A program made the position numbers and the translations under genes. From Dermatophagoides farinae (Eukaryota > Arthropoda > Arachnida > Sarcoptiformes > Pyroglyphidae), in contig NC_134684.1 of assembly GCF_024713945.1 (NCBI RefSeq), positions 2,895,001-2,959,000 on the forward strand: DNA of 64,000 bases, given 5' to 3'. Every line of letters starts with the position of its first letter. Position 1 is the first letter of the stretch. A model generated the notes under the pieces. That model was not told where the DNA came from. It worked only from the letters and a program-made list of their open reading frames with translations, and did no database searches. Positions 1 through 12,182 of this stretch are shown one piece after another.

Positions 1-906
1 TGTGTTTGTGTGTTGTTTGTCTGTGATGTATGGTTTGTGTGGGTGGGTGGCTTTTGTTCAAATAATAAAAATTGATTGAATAAAGAAAAAGACAACCAGG
101 ACCAAGAACCAGGAACGGAAAACAAAAAAAAAATAAGGCTAACCTAACTCTTGCTTGTCTTTGTGGGTTTTATTTTTATTTTTATTTTTTTTTCATTATT
201 TGCCTTCGGTGTATTGTGTGTTTGTATGTTGTATATGTGTGTGTGTATATGTGTATGTGTATGTATTACATTTGGGCCTTGTTTTGTTATATCTATCAAT
301 CTTGTTTTTCTCTCTCTCTCTCTTTTTTTGTTCACTTTCTTGGTTAGTTTTTTAGTAGCTGCTGTATTGTGTGTGTGTGTGTGTGTATATGCATGCAGGC
401 AACTATTTGTGTAATAAGTCAGTCAGTCAGCCAGTTACAGCTATAGCTCTTTATGTGTGTGTGTGTGTGTATAATATATTTGTATATATATATCGTTGAT
501 GATGAAAATGGCTGCTGTTGATGCTGTTGACGACTCACCCATGCTTAATGACAATACGCATGCGTTTATTTACAAGTATTTTTTTTTTTATTTTCTTCTT
601 TTTCCTTTTTAGATATACAGACATTATATTATTTGATGAAATACGCGTATTTGTGTGTGTGTGTGTGTGTGTGCAATTCTACAATAAGCTAATTGACGCT
701 TTTTTATCCTATACATATGCTTCTTCCTTTTTGTTAAATTTAACTGGTTAAAGTCACAATGATTTTTCAGATGTAAATTATGTCGAACAAAACTGCAATT
801 ATTACATACCACTATTATATAAAGTTAAACTTTTTTTTATTCATTGTGACCGATTTGATGTGTGTGTGTGTGTGTATGACGTATTCATTTTCATAGAGAC
901 TTCTGC

Positions 907-907
<1 letters not shown>

Positions 908-938
<31 letters not shown>
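908..938. repeat. (AC)n microsatellite, about 15 units
   Basis: Uninterrupted AC dinucleotide tract of 31 bases. A shorter (TG)n tract lies about 40 bases upstream, so the two have opposite polarity and could pair. Confidence 0.9.
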
Positions 939-941
<3 letters not shown>

Positions 942-1464
942 ATTACTTTCGAAATTCGAGATGGTGGTGCTGTTGTCGACAATTTGATATCATACAATAC
1001 AAAATACAATATATATACTTTGATTAATGCCGATTCATATATAAAAAGTATTATTCTGAATATCATGGATTATGAAATTTGTATTTGGCGCCATAAATTT
1101 TTTTTCCGATCATTTATTTAACCAAATGTGAATAATATGTCCGAATTAAAAAAAAACCGAATTTTAAATTGATATATTAAAAAAAAAATATTTCAAATGG
1201 CATACGATATACGAGGATACGTTCTATGTGAACAATCTTTTCTCATTTCCTTTTATCAAAAGAATTTTTTTTTGTTTTGTTTTTTGTTTTCAATCAAAGA
1301 ATGAAATATATAAATTCATAAATGAACATGGACTTTTTAAGACTTTTTAAGCCAAAAGTTCGAATATATTTTTTTTTTGTTGGTTGTTTAAAAGAAAAAG
1401 AAATTACATCAAGGAAAAAAATGGCTGTATTTTTTTTTTTGTCTGGAAATAGCCAAAATACTGC

Positions 1465-1529
1465 AAGACCAAGTTGATGATGATGATGATGATGATGACG
1501 GTGATCATCATCATCATCAACTTGGTCTT
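1465..1529. repeat. Hairpin: 26-bp inverted repeat ending in GAT/ATC runs
   Basis: The left arm (1465-1490) begins AAGACCAAGTTGATGATG. The right arm (1504-1529) is its exact reverse complement, ending CATCAACTTGGTCTT. The spacer is 13 bases. Unlike simple opposed GAT and ATC runs, both arms share the non-repetitive 11-base outer segment AAGACCAAGTT, so the whole cannot be explained by microsatellite sequence alone. Confidence 0.8.
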
Positions 1530-1874
1530 CGTGGTAATCATCATCATCATCAAGTATAATGGCAATGGAATATAACTACAAAGACGACGGCGATGATGAT
1601 GATGATGATGATGCCATTAAATTTGCTATAACAGACCCAACAAAAAAAAAAGACATCAGCAACAACAAAATACGATCATCATCATCATCATCAGGATGAT
1701 GATGTCGTTGTTGAAAAATTTTTTTTTTCACTCAAAAAAATTTCATTGATGATGATGATGATGACTAGTGTAGCGAATGAATTGAATGGATCGGATTTGG
1801 ATAGTGCCATAAACACTAACTATATTCAAACAAATGGATAGAAAAAAAACGAATGTTTCGCGCCAAATGTCTAC

Positions 1875-1919
<45 letters not shown>
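1875..1919. repeat. (GAT)15 trinucleotide microsatellite
   Basis: Perfect GAT repeat of 45 bases, the longest of the many GAT/ATC tracts in the first 3 kb. Confidence 0.9.
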
Positions 1920-2382
1920 AGTCGTCGTCTACATGTTGTTGTTGTTGTTTTTTGATATATCCAACACAATCATAGCATCATGTTTTGGGCCCCATTTCTC
2001 TTTCTCTTTTTTTTTTTGCTCTCTCCTTTTGTCTATATTTTCGGGGTTGGTGAATCGGTAATGATGATGATGATGATGATGATGATAGTGCATAGTATCC
2101 ACATGTGCGTGTTTGTGTATACATGTGTGCCCATTGTTGGATTCATAATAATCACCAAACACACACACACACATCACATAGCATAGTTAAAGTTTAGCTA
2201 TGAAAAAAAAATACGACTGTAAAGCCGCCTGACCGAATCTTTCAAGTTCGGCTCTCTATCTCTCTTTCACTGTGTTTTGTGCAATTTTTCTTGCTTGATG
2301 ATGATGATGTCGTTATTGTTGTTGTTGTTATTCGGATACTGATGATGATGATGATGATTATTACCAAAAGAAATAGAAGATA

Positions 2383-2411
2383 ATCATCATCATCATCATC
2401 ATCATCATCAT
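2383..2411. repeat. (ATC)n microsatellite
   Basis: Perfect ATC repeat of about 29 bases. A second ATC tract lies near 2451-2475 and a GAT tract near 2626-2652, all in non-coding sequence. Confidence 0.85.
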
Positions 2412-2445
2412 TAAGGGGAGGAATAGCTACGCGCATAATAATAAT

Positions 2446-2479
<34 letters not shown>

Positions 2480-2783
2480 TAATAATCAACAGAAAGACGA
2501 ACCAAAACATTGATGATGATGTGTGTGCACATGTGTGTGTGTGTGTGCATTTGAATGATTTTGATTTTATATTTTGTTGGAGACCAACTTCCTTTTTCCG
2601 GCGATATTATTATTGCACAAACAATCAATGATGATGATGATGATGATGATGATTTTTTTTAAACAAGAGAAAAATATTTAAAAACAAAAATAACCCCAGT
2701 CATAATTATTTTATTCAGAAAAAAAAAACTTTTTTTTCGATAATTAAAAAAAAAAAAAAAAATAGAATGATTGATGAGTGAAG

Positions 2784-2810
2784 GTGTGTGTGTGTGTGTG
2801 TGTGTGTGTG
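2784..2810. repeat. (GT)n microsatellite
   Basis: Perfect GT repeat of 27 bases in the 3' flank of the alkaline phosphatase gene. Confidence 0.85.
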
Positions 2811-3119
2811 GTGTATCTTTTCATGATAATGATGAATAACAAATGGAAAAAAAATTTGATGACGATGAACCAGATATATGGATATTTAAAGAATAAATGA
2901 AAAAAAAATGACCAAAAAAAAAAAAAAAATAAAAATAATGACCATTGATGATGATTGTCTGATTGTGTTGTTGTTGTTGTTGTTGTTGTTGTCATCAACA
3001 ATATATATATATTGACAATAAAATGTGTGTTTGTGTTTTGTGTTTATACTATCAAGTTCTTAACATTATCACTTATTATGATTTATGATTATGTTGTTGT
3101 TGTTGATGATGATGATGTT

Positions 3120-5951
3120 TTATAAAGATTTATTATTACATTGAATCATAGCTAAAACCATCATAATGATAATGATTATTATTCTTAAATTTTTTTCCGA
3201 TTTCAATGTTGTTGTTGTTGTTGTTGCTGTTGATGATGATGATGATGTCAATATTCTTGGATGATGATTATCATCATTTTTTTCAATATTTTTATCATTT
3301 AAAAATTTTATTGGTCGTCGTCGTCGTTGTTGTTGTTGTCGTCGTTGTTGTTGTTGTTGGTGTTGCCGTTGTTGTTGTTTTGGTTGTAATTTTGTTTTGT
3401 CAATTTTTTTCTTCATATCAACAACAAAATCATTGACATTGTCCATGTGATTATTTGAAAAATTATCCATAGATTTAGTCATTGATGAAATTGTTGTTGA
3501 AAACATAGACTCATTATGACTATGACGATGGTCATGGTTTTCTATTTGCTGCTGCTGTTGTTTTTGTTGTTGTTGTTGTTGTTGTTGTCGATGTTGATTT
3601 TGATGACGTTGATTAGGTTGATTTTGATGCCAATCATCATCACCGTCACCATCATCAACAACAACAACAACATTATTGATGTCTACATTAGATTTTTGTT
3701 CATTATTATCATTGTTATTGACAATTAAAATCGATCGTAATTGATGTTTATCATCATCATCATCATTGTAATTATGATTCAATTCATGATTATGATTATG
3801 ATAAATTGGAAAATTTAAATTTTTTTTACAAAACAATGGTTCCATTGGCCCCATACAGGTGGCGTAACTGATGCCATAAGGAATAAATGTTTGATCCATA
3901 ATACCGGCAAATATTTCTGATGATGGACCAGAAGCATATAATGGTACATCTTCACCGCCATGTGTTTCCCATCGTTTTGGTATGGCTGTTTGTTGTATAT
4001 AATCACGATCAATAGTATTGATTTCGGTTAGATTTTCACGTAATTTACGATATCCAGGTCCATTTGTATACATTAATGTTGTATAGGCTAATTTATCTGA
4101 ATCACTTGTTTGATCATCAATACCTAGTATAGGATTTCCACGTGCTGGAAATCCACCAAATGTAAATACATGTGAATGATCAGCTGTAACCAATATTAAT
4201 GTATTGGATTTATTAATTTTTTGAACAACATGTTCAACTGCATCATCTAATGCAAGTGTATCGGTTAGCGCACGATATGCATTATTCAAATGATGTGCAT
4301 GATCAATACGTCCACTTTCAATTATCAATAAAAATCCTTGTGGATTATGTTTCAAAATTTCGATTGCTTTCAATGACATTAATGCTAATGATGGTTCAAT
4401 AGTATCATTACGATCAGCTTCATGTGACATATGATTATCGGCAAATATTCCTATATATTGATGATTCCAACATTTTAAAAGATTAAAATGAAGTAAAAAA
4501 AACAAAAAAATGGAAAATAGAAAATTTAAAAAAAAAATAAATAATGCATCCAAATAAATAATCCGATTACCTAAAAGATAATCAATTTTATCTGTATCCA
4601 ATTTGCGTAATGCTTCACTATTCGATACAAATTTTGCTGTTAAACCTCGTTGTTTTTTATCATCAAGCCAAACATCAATAAGATTACGACCATCTTGTCT
4701 TTGTCCATCATTTTTTGGTATTAAATTCCTTTTACCACCACCCATTATAACCTAATTGATTTTTTTTTCTTAAATTATGACTGAAAAAAAATTTTGTCAA
4801 TAAAACATTACATTAAGATTTTTGCCTGGTTCATCTTCAATCAATTGCCGGGCAATATCTTTACAGAATTCTGAATTCCATTCGTTGTGTTCAGATCGAT
4901 TGACCGTTTTCATCATCATTATCATACGATCATCTGATTCCCAATAACGGCTTGCTGAATGTGCATATAAAGCGGCTGGTGTTGCATGTGTTACACGGGT
5001 AGTTGTGACGAATCCTGTTGATTTACCTGCAATCAAATTCAACATAAACAAACAAACAAACAAAAAAATTAAACAATGCACATACCTTGTTGCTGTGCCC
5101 AATCAATTATACTGGATACTCTGACCATTGGATCCATAGTGGCTAGACAATCATTCAGTTTTACTTTACCACTGACGCCGACTGTTTCAAAATTAGATTT
5201 AACACCGGACATCATTGCCGTTGCACAAGCACCAGAATCACCAACTTGACTATCCAATATATAAGTCTGGATGAAACATGCAAAAAAAAATTAATTGATC
5301 AATCAATAATAAACAAAGAATTTATTGATTTGTCATTTTACTTTAACTAAAGCCACCGTTTCAAATGATTCAAATGATAATGATCCATCTTCGGATTGTT
5401 GTAATTTTTTCCATAATTCAGTCATGTTTTCATCATTCATTTCATCAGAATTTTGTTTTTCTTGAATTTTTTTCAAAATTGGCAATTGATTTTTCAATAT
5501 ACGAGTGGCTGTAACGGTTGATATGCCCATACCATCACCAATAAAAATGATAACATTTTTGGCCATTTCTTTTTCATACATTTTTGTCATTCGTTTCGAT
5601 TCATATTGTAATATTCTTTTTATGGCCATATTTTGCCAAAATTTATTGTCTTAAAATTGAATTAAAATCTTAATATATTAGTTGAGAAAAAAACATTCAA
5701 TATTGCCATAACAAACCTGATGGATCTGGATCACATCTGGCAATATATACAATTGAAATTAAAAACAACATTATTATGGCCATTAGATAATGATGACAAT
5801 AATTTTTGTTTTTATTCTTGGTCATCATCATTATTACTGCCATGAACAATATTTGTGAACTGTTACTGTAACTATAATTGACCACAATAATTATCATCAA
5901 CAACAATTGCAAGTTACTCGATGGAATATAGAATACGATTGTCATGAACAT
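3120..5951 (-). CDS. Alkaline phosphatase with long low-complexity C-terminal tail (6 exons)
   Basis: Metal-dependent phosphomonoesterase of the alkaline phosphatase family, expected at the cell surface or secreted. Exons on the minus strand: 5951-5717, 5649-5342, 5266-5086, 5026-4812, 4751-4571 and 4450-3120; all junctions are GT-AG in phase and give about 816 aa. Visible motifs in order are IFIGDGMG (metal-binding Asp near residue 116), [11 protein letters not shown] with the phosphorylated Ser at about 192, [56 protein letters not shown] and [11 protein letters not shown]. All catalytic and zinc/magnesium positions I know from the family appear present. The N-terminus is hydrophobic; initiation at an inner Met before [16 protein letters not shown] would give a cleaner signal peptide. 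After about residue 575 comes a tail of some 240 Asn/Gln/Asp/His/Ser-rich residues ending in a hydrophobic Ile-rich stretch, possibly a GPI-anchor signal. Usual family length is 520-560 aa. Family assignment is certain; the exact start is not. Confidence 0.93.
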
Positions 5952-8900
5952 TTGTGAATGGAAATATCACCAATCAACATATTCAGAATTTAATGTTGTG
6001 AAACGACAACGACAACAACAACAACAACAACAAAAATGTGACAACATGAATGTGGATAGAGAATTCTGAATGTAAGAATCTTCTTATTCACATATTCTGA
6101 TGACCGATTCTCAATAGAAAAAAAAATCAAATATATTGTGTGACAGATTTTTTTCACACAATCGTAGCCATTTTGGAACAAAAATTTTTTTTTTTGGAAT
6201 GAAAAAAGTTTTTGTTGTTATTATCGTTGTCATCACTGTTCCATGCTGTCAACCATTGAAATGATAATAAAGTGGTGTAGAATATATATAACTCACTTAT
6301 TTTTCAGAAAAAAAAATCCGGCAAAATGAAAATCTTTGTGGTTATAATATAAACACAAACACGAACACACACACACACGATACAATGTTGTTGTGCTTAT
6401 GACCACAGAATCATGAACTGCCATACAAATTGAAATCAAGAACCGAGACGTAATTATCACATAGAAAAAAAGAATCCGGAAAAAAATTCTAGTTGAAATT
6501 TGCCAACATACGCCAGCAGAAAAAAGAAGAACTAGTTTTTAAACATTAATTCCGGAAAAAAACCAGCAATAGCAATATCAAATTACAATGATGACCATGC
6601 TAGAATTCAGGAATTTTACCCAACATAAAAGTACTGTGCTGATGTAATAACCAATGTAATCGGCTTGTTTTTAACTTCATGAAAATTGTTTAATCTTCAA
6701 AAATGAAAAAAAAAATTCATTTTTCATCGCCATGATTAAATTACATGATGCTGATGATGATGATGATGATGAAAAATGGAATTCATCAGCAACAAAAGAA
6801 ATGTTGATGAAAAGGTTGAAATTTAAATGTCAAAAAATTTACTGAATTTTTTTTTGTTTATTTGTCAGACTTTTCAGTAGTCAACCAAAAAAAAAACCGA
6901 ATATATCACCGTTATCATGATCATCATCGTGTCAAGAATTAGGAAACAGTCTTGCAAAAAAAAAAATTGTTCATCGTCGTAGTTTGATGACTTTTACCAC
7001 CATCATAATGATGATGACGACGATGCAATGATACATACTAGTTAATTTTTATTCTTTTTGATTTTTTCTCAGAATTCATCTGGTTCTTTTTTATGTTTAT
7101 ATACAAATAAATTCCTTTTTTTTTGTTAGAGACTAAGATATCGCCAAATATCGTTGTGGTTGTCTTGGTAGTAGTCTCAATTCATATTAACTACATTCAA
7201 TTTATCCATTCAATGTGATTGTATGTATAAAAATTCAATGAAATTTCATTGGTTCAATTTATTTTTGGCTTTATTTGCAGTCGGTTGTTGTTGTTGTTGT
7301 TTTTTTTTCTATTCTGAGAATTGTTAAAATAGAGCTGGTCGAACTGAATTTGTATTTCATTTTTTGATTAATGCACTTGTGTGTTTGTAAGTGGTTATTA
7401 TGATGATGATGATGATAATAATAATAATCCGATTCTCGCATATGGCAATCGATGATTTATATATTCTTGATGATTTCATAATCAATTTGAAAAACGAAGA
7501 AAGAACAAAAAAAAACATTTCATTTTCATACACATTTTGATCGAATCAATCAATGTTTGCACTAAATAAATATACATCAAAAAAAATGACCAGACATTGA
7601 AATGAAAAAAATTTTTTTTCTTCCACCAAGTTTTCAATACAAAAATGTTTATCTGGAATCAACATGTGTGTCTGTGTGTGTGTGTGTCTGAGTAAGAGTT
7701 TGCACTTGTGAAATATTTTTGTTTATACAATGTCGAAACAAAAACATCACCATCATTCACTGTGTGATAGCCACACAGTTAAACATAAATCATCATATTG
7801 ATGCCATTACCAGAATTGTCTGACAACTTCTTTTTTTTTGTTTTGTTTTCTTTTATATGTATCATATAAATCATGATGATTGTAAATGAAAAGCAAACTA
7901 ACTGGATATCTGAAAAGACCTTCGGTCTGTTCATTTTTATTTGATCAATGTAATATTTTTTCATTTCAAATGTACTGAATTATTGAATGTTCTTATATAT
8001 ATTCTATATGTACAATAACAGAAAAAAAACCCAGTAATAATAAGTATAATAACATTGTCATATAATGATAATAGATAATCATGATAAAAGCAAGAATTGT
8101 GACAAAAAAAATTTGTGTTAATGATAGATCAACATATATATAAGAATCATGGTGATCATAAAATAGAAATAATTTGTTCAATTCAACTATATATCATCAT
8201 TACTACCATCATGATCATGATCATCATCATTGACCATGTCCATTTTTTCTGATTATTATCACTATTTTATGATTTATTTACCACCATCATCTTGAGAATT
8301 GTTGATTTGTTTAATGTTGTTGCCATATTATTATGTTTGTCAAGAATTTTTTAAAAAAAAAAGTTCAAGAATCAAAAATAAAGAATTCAGCTTACGATGT
8401 TTAATGATAACAAGATGTGATGATGAGAAAATGAATGTGAATCTATTAAATGGATATAGATTTTTTTTTCTTCCTTTTATCATATTTTATTATTGATACT
8501 AACAAGTTTATTGATTGAATAAAAATCATTTAATGTCATCATTATGGAATAATTTGGATGGATTTTTTTCCGGAATTTCTAAATATATGAGCAAGAATAA
8601 TCTGATTAACGTCATCTTGTCACTAATCCTATTGCGTAGTTAGTATGGGAATTCTGTGCATGCATATTCAATGATTGCATTTTTTCGTTTATCTTATTTC
8701 TGATGATGGAAAATTTTTCTTTTATTGCGAATCTAAATTGAAAGCATGATGGTGATGATTTCTTTTTTTTTGTATTGGAACTAACTTTTTTGGTGTGAAC
8801 AAAAAAAATATATATGTGATTTGAATTGATAAATCTGCAATTTTAACGATAATTATAATGATTTTGTTGATGTTTTCTACATAGAATCCAATTCATTATA

Positions 8901-11900
8901 TTGAAATTTTCTATCTGATTCTCTTTTCCATTTGTTTTTGTTGTGGCAACCTGTTTATATTCACAAAGAATATATAATCAAACAAAACAAAACAAAAAAA
9001 AAAGACCAAATGGAACATCAACAACAAATGACTTGAAAAGATTTACGATAGAAGGTTGATTGCCTTTTTATTCTGTTTATTTAAATGCATGAGCAATGGA
9101 AATTCATCTGAAATAAAACAAAAACAAAAAAAAAATCACATTATCCAAATGAAAAGATTTTCTTTGCCAAAAAAAATAGATTTTTATTCCAGTACAATTT
9201 CATTTCTGTTATTCAGTTTTTTTTCTTTCCAAAAAATGGGATAAAAAAAGAAAAACAACAACAACAACAGCAATAATGAACCAAAATAATAATGGACAAC
9301 CGAGTGGACACAAAAAGGAATCAGATTTTTTTTTGTTGTTGTAGTGGTGGTTGTTGTTGTTGTTGTTGTTGTTTTCCTCTTTTAATTATATTTCGATTAA
9401 TCGAGATTATTCTGGTGAATGTGTGATTCCAAGAACAACAAGCATTAGAATTAAATGATACGTTGTTTTATGGAATTTTTTTTCCTCTATTATAGAACAT
9501 CTTTCACTCTCACTCAATTCAAGATGATTATTGAAAAAAAAAATTTGAAAATAATAACGATGATGACCATTAACAGAAATGTTCGTATGAAATAAAATAA
9601 AAGGTATTCATTCGAATGAATTGATTGATTCATTCATTCTTTAAATTCTGTTATGTTTTTTTTTCTTGTTTTTCTGGAGAAATTCTATTTTTCAAGTTTT
9701 TATTCCACAGATCTAATACTTATACACACACACACAAACACAGATACACACCGATTCAATTACTCAACTAAATCATGATAGCATTGATAATTGAAAAAAA
9801 ATCTATTAAGAATGAATGAATGAATGATGGCCAACACGATTCATTTATTCAATTCTTGTCATATTGATGATGATGATGAAAGTGATAATTTTCTGTTTTC
9901 TTTACAAATTTTTTTTTCTTCTATTTTTTTCATTTTCAATATCTATTCAATATATCAATAACAAGATATTTGACATGGTCACCAATTTTGTCCAATTTTA
10001 AAATGATGTTAATAGCCAAAACAAACAAAACAAGATCTCACACACACACACACTGACTGATTGACTGAATAGCAACAATCGATCAAGAAATTGGAGAAAA
10101 AAAAACGAGTAGCATTTTGAAAAATTTTATTCGCGCCATACAATTCCATTTCAGAAGGATTTTGTTTTTATTCAAAAAAATATAGCCTTTCCTCAGAAAT
10201 AGTTGTAAAGGCAATGTGTACACACACACACACACACAAAAAAAACTGGTGTGAAGACATATATTGAATATATGACGCCCGAATTCTATGGCCCATGTGA
10301 TTATGGCGATGATGATGATGATGATGACAACAGCTATAATAATGTCTCTATGGTTCTTATATGTATCGAAAGCATTTTAAAAACCGACATTGAACAGCCA
10401 ACATTATCACCATCATCAATATTGATTTCATCATCATCATCATCATCATCATAATAATCATAGATTATGCGTAAAAGATTTCATTCTTACCATAAAAAAA
10501 AAATTTTCCAACATCATCATCGATTCACATTGTTCATAGTACACATTCTGTGTGCATGTGTGTGTGTATGTGTGCGTGGAAATCTTGTTTGTGAAAAAAA
10601 TTTGAAAATGAAAAAAAAAATTTTATTACACTTAACGACCTTAATTTTTTTGTTTGTTTGTTTGTTTGAAATGTATGAAAGAAAATAGAATTTATTTTTC
10701 AAAGAAGAAAATCAACAAAACGTCCTTACTTGCAATCGAGAATTTATATATATCCAAATTATAATGAAAACAACAAAAAAAGAAAATCAATAAGATTTCA
10801 ACAACAACAACTGTCGATCGATCGATCCATTTCGTTGTGAATGAATGAAATGAAAATCTTTAGTGTTACGTTATTTATGAATTTTTTTTTGCCCATTACC
10901 ATTTTTTTCAATTGATTTTATCTTCTTGTTGAATATGTGTGTGTTGGATAATTTATGTTACACTTTTCCACTATTCTGACAACGACGGAAATTGCTTTAA
11001 ATTTTTTTTTTCAACGATAAATTTCATTATCATTTTCGTATATCTTGATCCATTCATCCAGTTATCTATATTTTATTTGTGGCACTTTCATCATGAATTT
11101 CATGAATTGGAACAATTTCTTGTTCATTTCAATAAATTTATGGCATACGAATATTCATTAAAAAAGAATAAGAAAATGAAAATGAATGGTAAGTTTTTTC
11201 AATTTCTAGTAAACTTTTTTTTTTGTTTTGTTTTGTTGTTTCATTCATGTCTTGTTGTTGTTGTTGTTGTTGTTTATTTCTTTGTATGATGTCAAAATGA
11301 AAGTTCATGGAATTTTTATTCATTGATCTTGATATGAATATATAGTAAATAAAGAGATGAATAAATAAGTGAACGGAAAAAAAACTAGAAGAAAATAAAC
11401 GACATTGGAATTTTTTTTTTTAAAGTTCAGTGTTGCCATACATTTTAGCATCGGGAAAAGATTTATTCCATCTGATTCTTGATACAATTCTTGTATTGAA
11501 AAGATTGCGAAATTTGTCATTTTCATTTTTCATTTCAACAAATCTTTTTTTTTCAATTTTGATGCGCATGATATAATGTTTGAAAATGAATAGTAGCAAC
11601 AGAATAAATAGACAAGTGTGAATCATTTGATTTGAACACTCCAGTGTATTGTATCACATGAGAAAAAAAAAGACAAAATTCTATTCGAAATTTATTCAGT
11701 GCAACTAGAATTAGATTCAAAAGTCAGACTTTTTATCATTATCAATTGTAGTATTATTCTAATACTAATGATCAAGAATTGTCAAACAAACAAAAAAAAA
11801 ATTTGCCCAAAAATATGTCATAGATTTAGTCAAATGATCAATCACATAATGCATCATGAATTGAATGTTTTTTTTTTGGTTAAAGAATCAATTATGAATT

Positions 11901-12182
11901 CATTTGTACTGTATGGTAACAATAATTCTGACTGATTAATGAATCAAAATGTTGCTGTTGTTTTTTCGTTTTGTTTTGTATGAATGAAATCATTATAATT
12001 ATCTTGTTTTTCGTTATGTTTTTCACATCATCATCATTATTTTTCATTTAATTAGACTAATAGCTTCAAGCAATAACATTGACTAATTCGACATGAAAAT
12101 TATCATTAACATATGAAATCAATGAAGTGAAAGTGATTATCATCATTTTGAATCATCATTATATATATAAAACAATACAATC
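5952..12182. other. 6.2 kb intergenic region without a recognisable gene
   Basis: It separates two divergently oriented genes (alkaline phosphatase, minus; GPCR, plus) and so must contain both promoters, but I see no diagnostic element apart from scattered TATA-like AT stretches. It holds short GT/AC tracts (for example near 7670 and 10220), GAT tracts (near 6755, 7400 and 10310) and homopolymers. Its open frames are short, AT-driven and lack recognisable motifs. Confidence 0.5.

Larger units (their letters stand above)
1..3119. other. Microsatellite-rich flank without a recognisable gene
   Basis: No convincing coding region is visible on either strand; the open frames here are translations of (GT)n, (GAT)n and (TTG)n runs, giving Val/Cys, Met, Asp, His or Thr homopolymers. 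The stretch holds many separate GAT/ATC tracts (for example near 1475, 1593, 1875, 2061, 2383, 2451 and 2626), several GT/AC tracts (near 372, 453, 655, 860, 908 and 2784) and a long hairpin at 1465-1529. It lies beyond the 3' end of the minus-strand alkaline phosphatase gene. Confidence 0.6.

Noticed and set aside
151-414. Plus-strand open frames rich in Val, Cys and Phe at the left edge
   Set aside because: They are translations of (GT)n and poly(T) tracts with overlapping equivalents in other frames and no motif.
2242-2628. A 128-codon minus-strand frame with Asp and Ile runs
   Set aside because: Almost entirely reads through ATC/GAT and GT repeats; no conserved segment remains once repeats are discounted.
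12160-12171. TATATATAAAA as the TATA box of the GPCR gene
   Set aside because: It ends only about a dozen bases before the proposed ATG, too close for a normal start site; AT-rich DNA makes such matches common.
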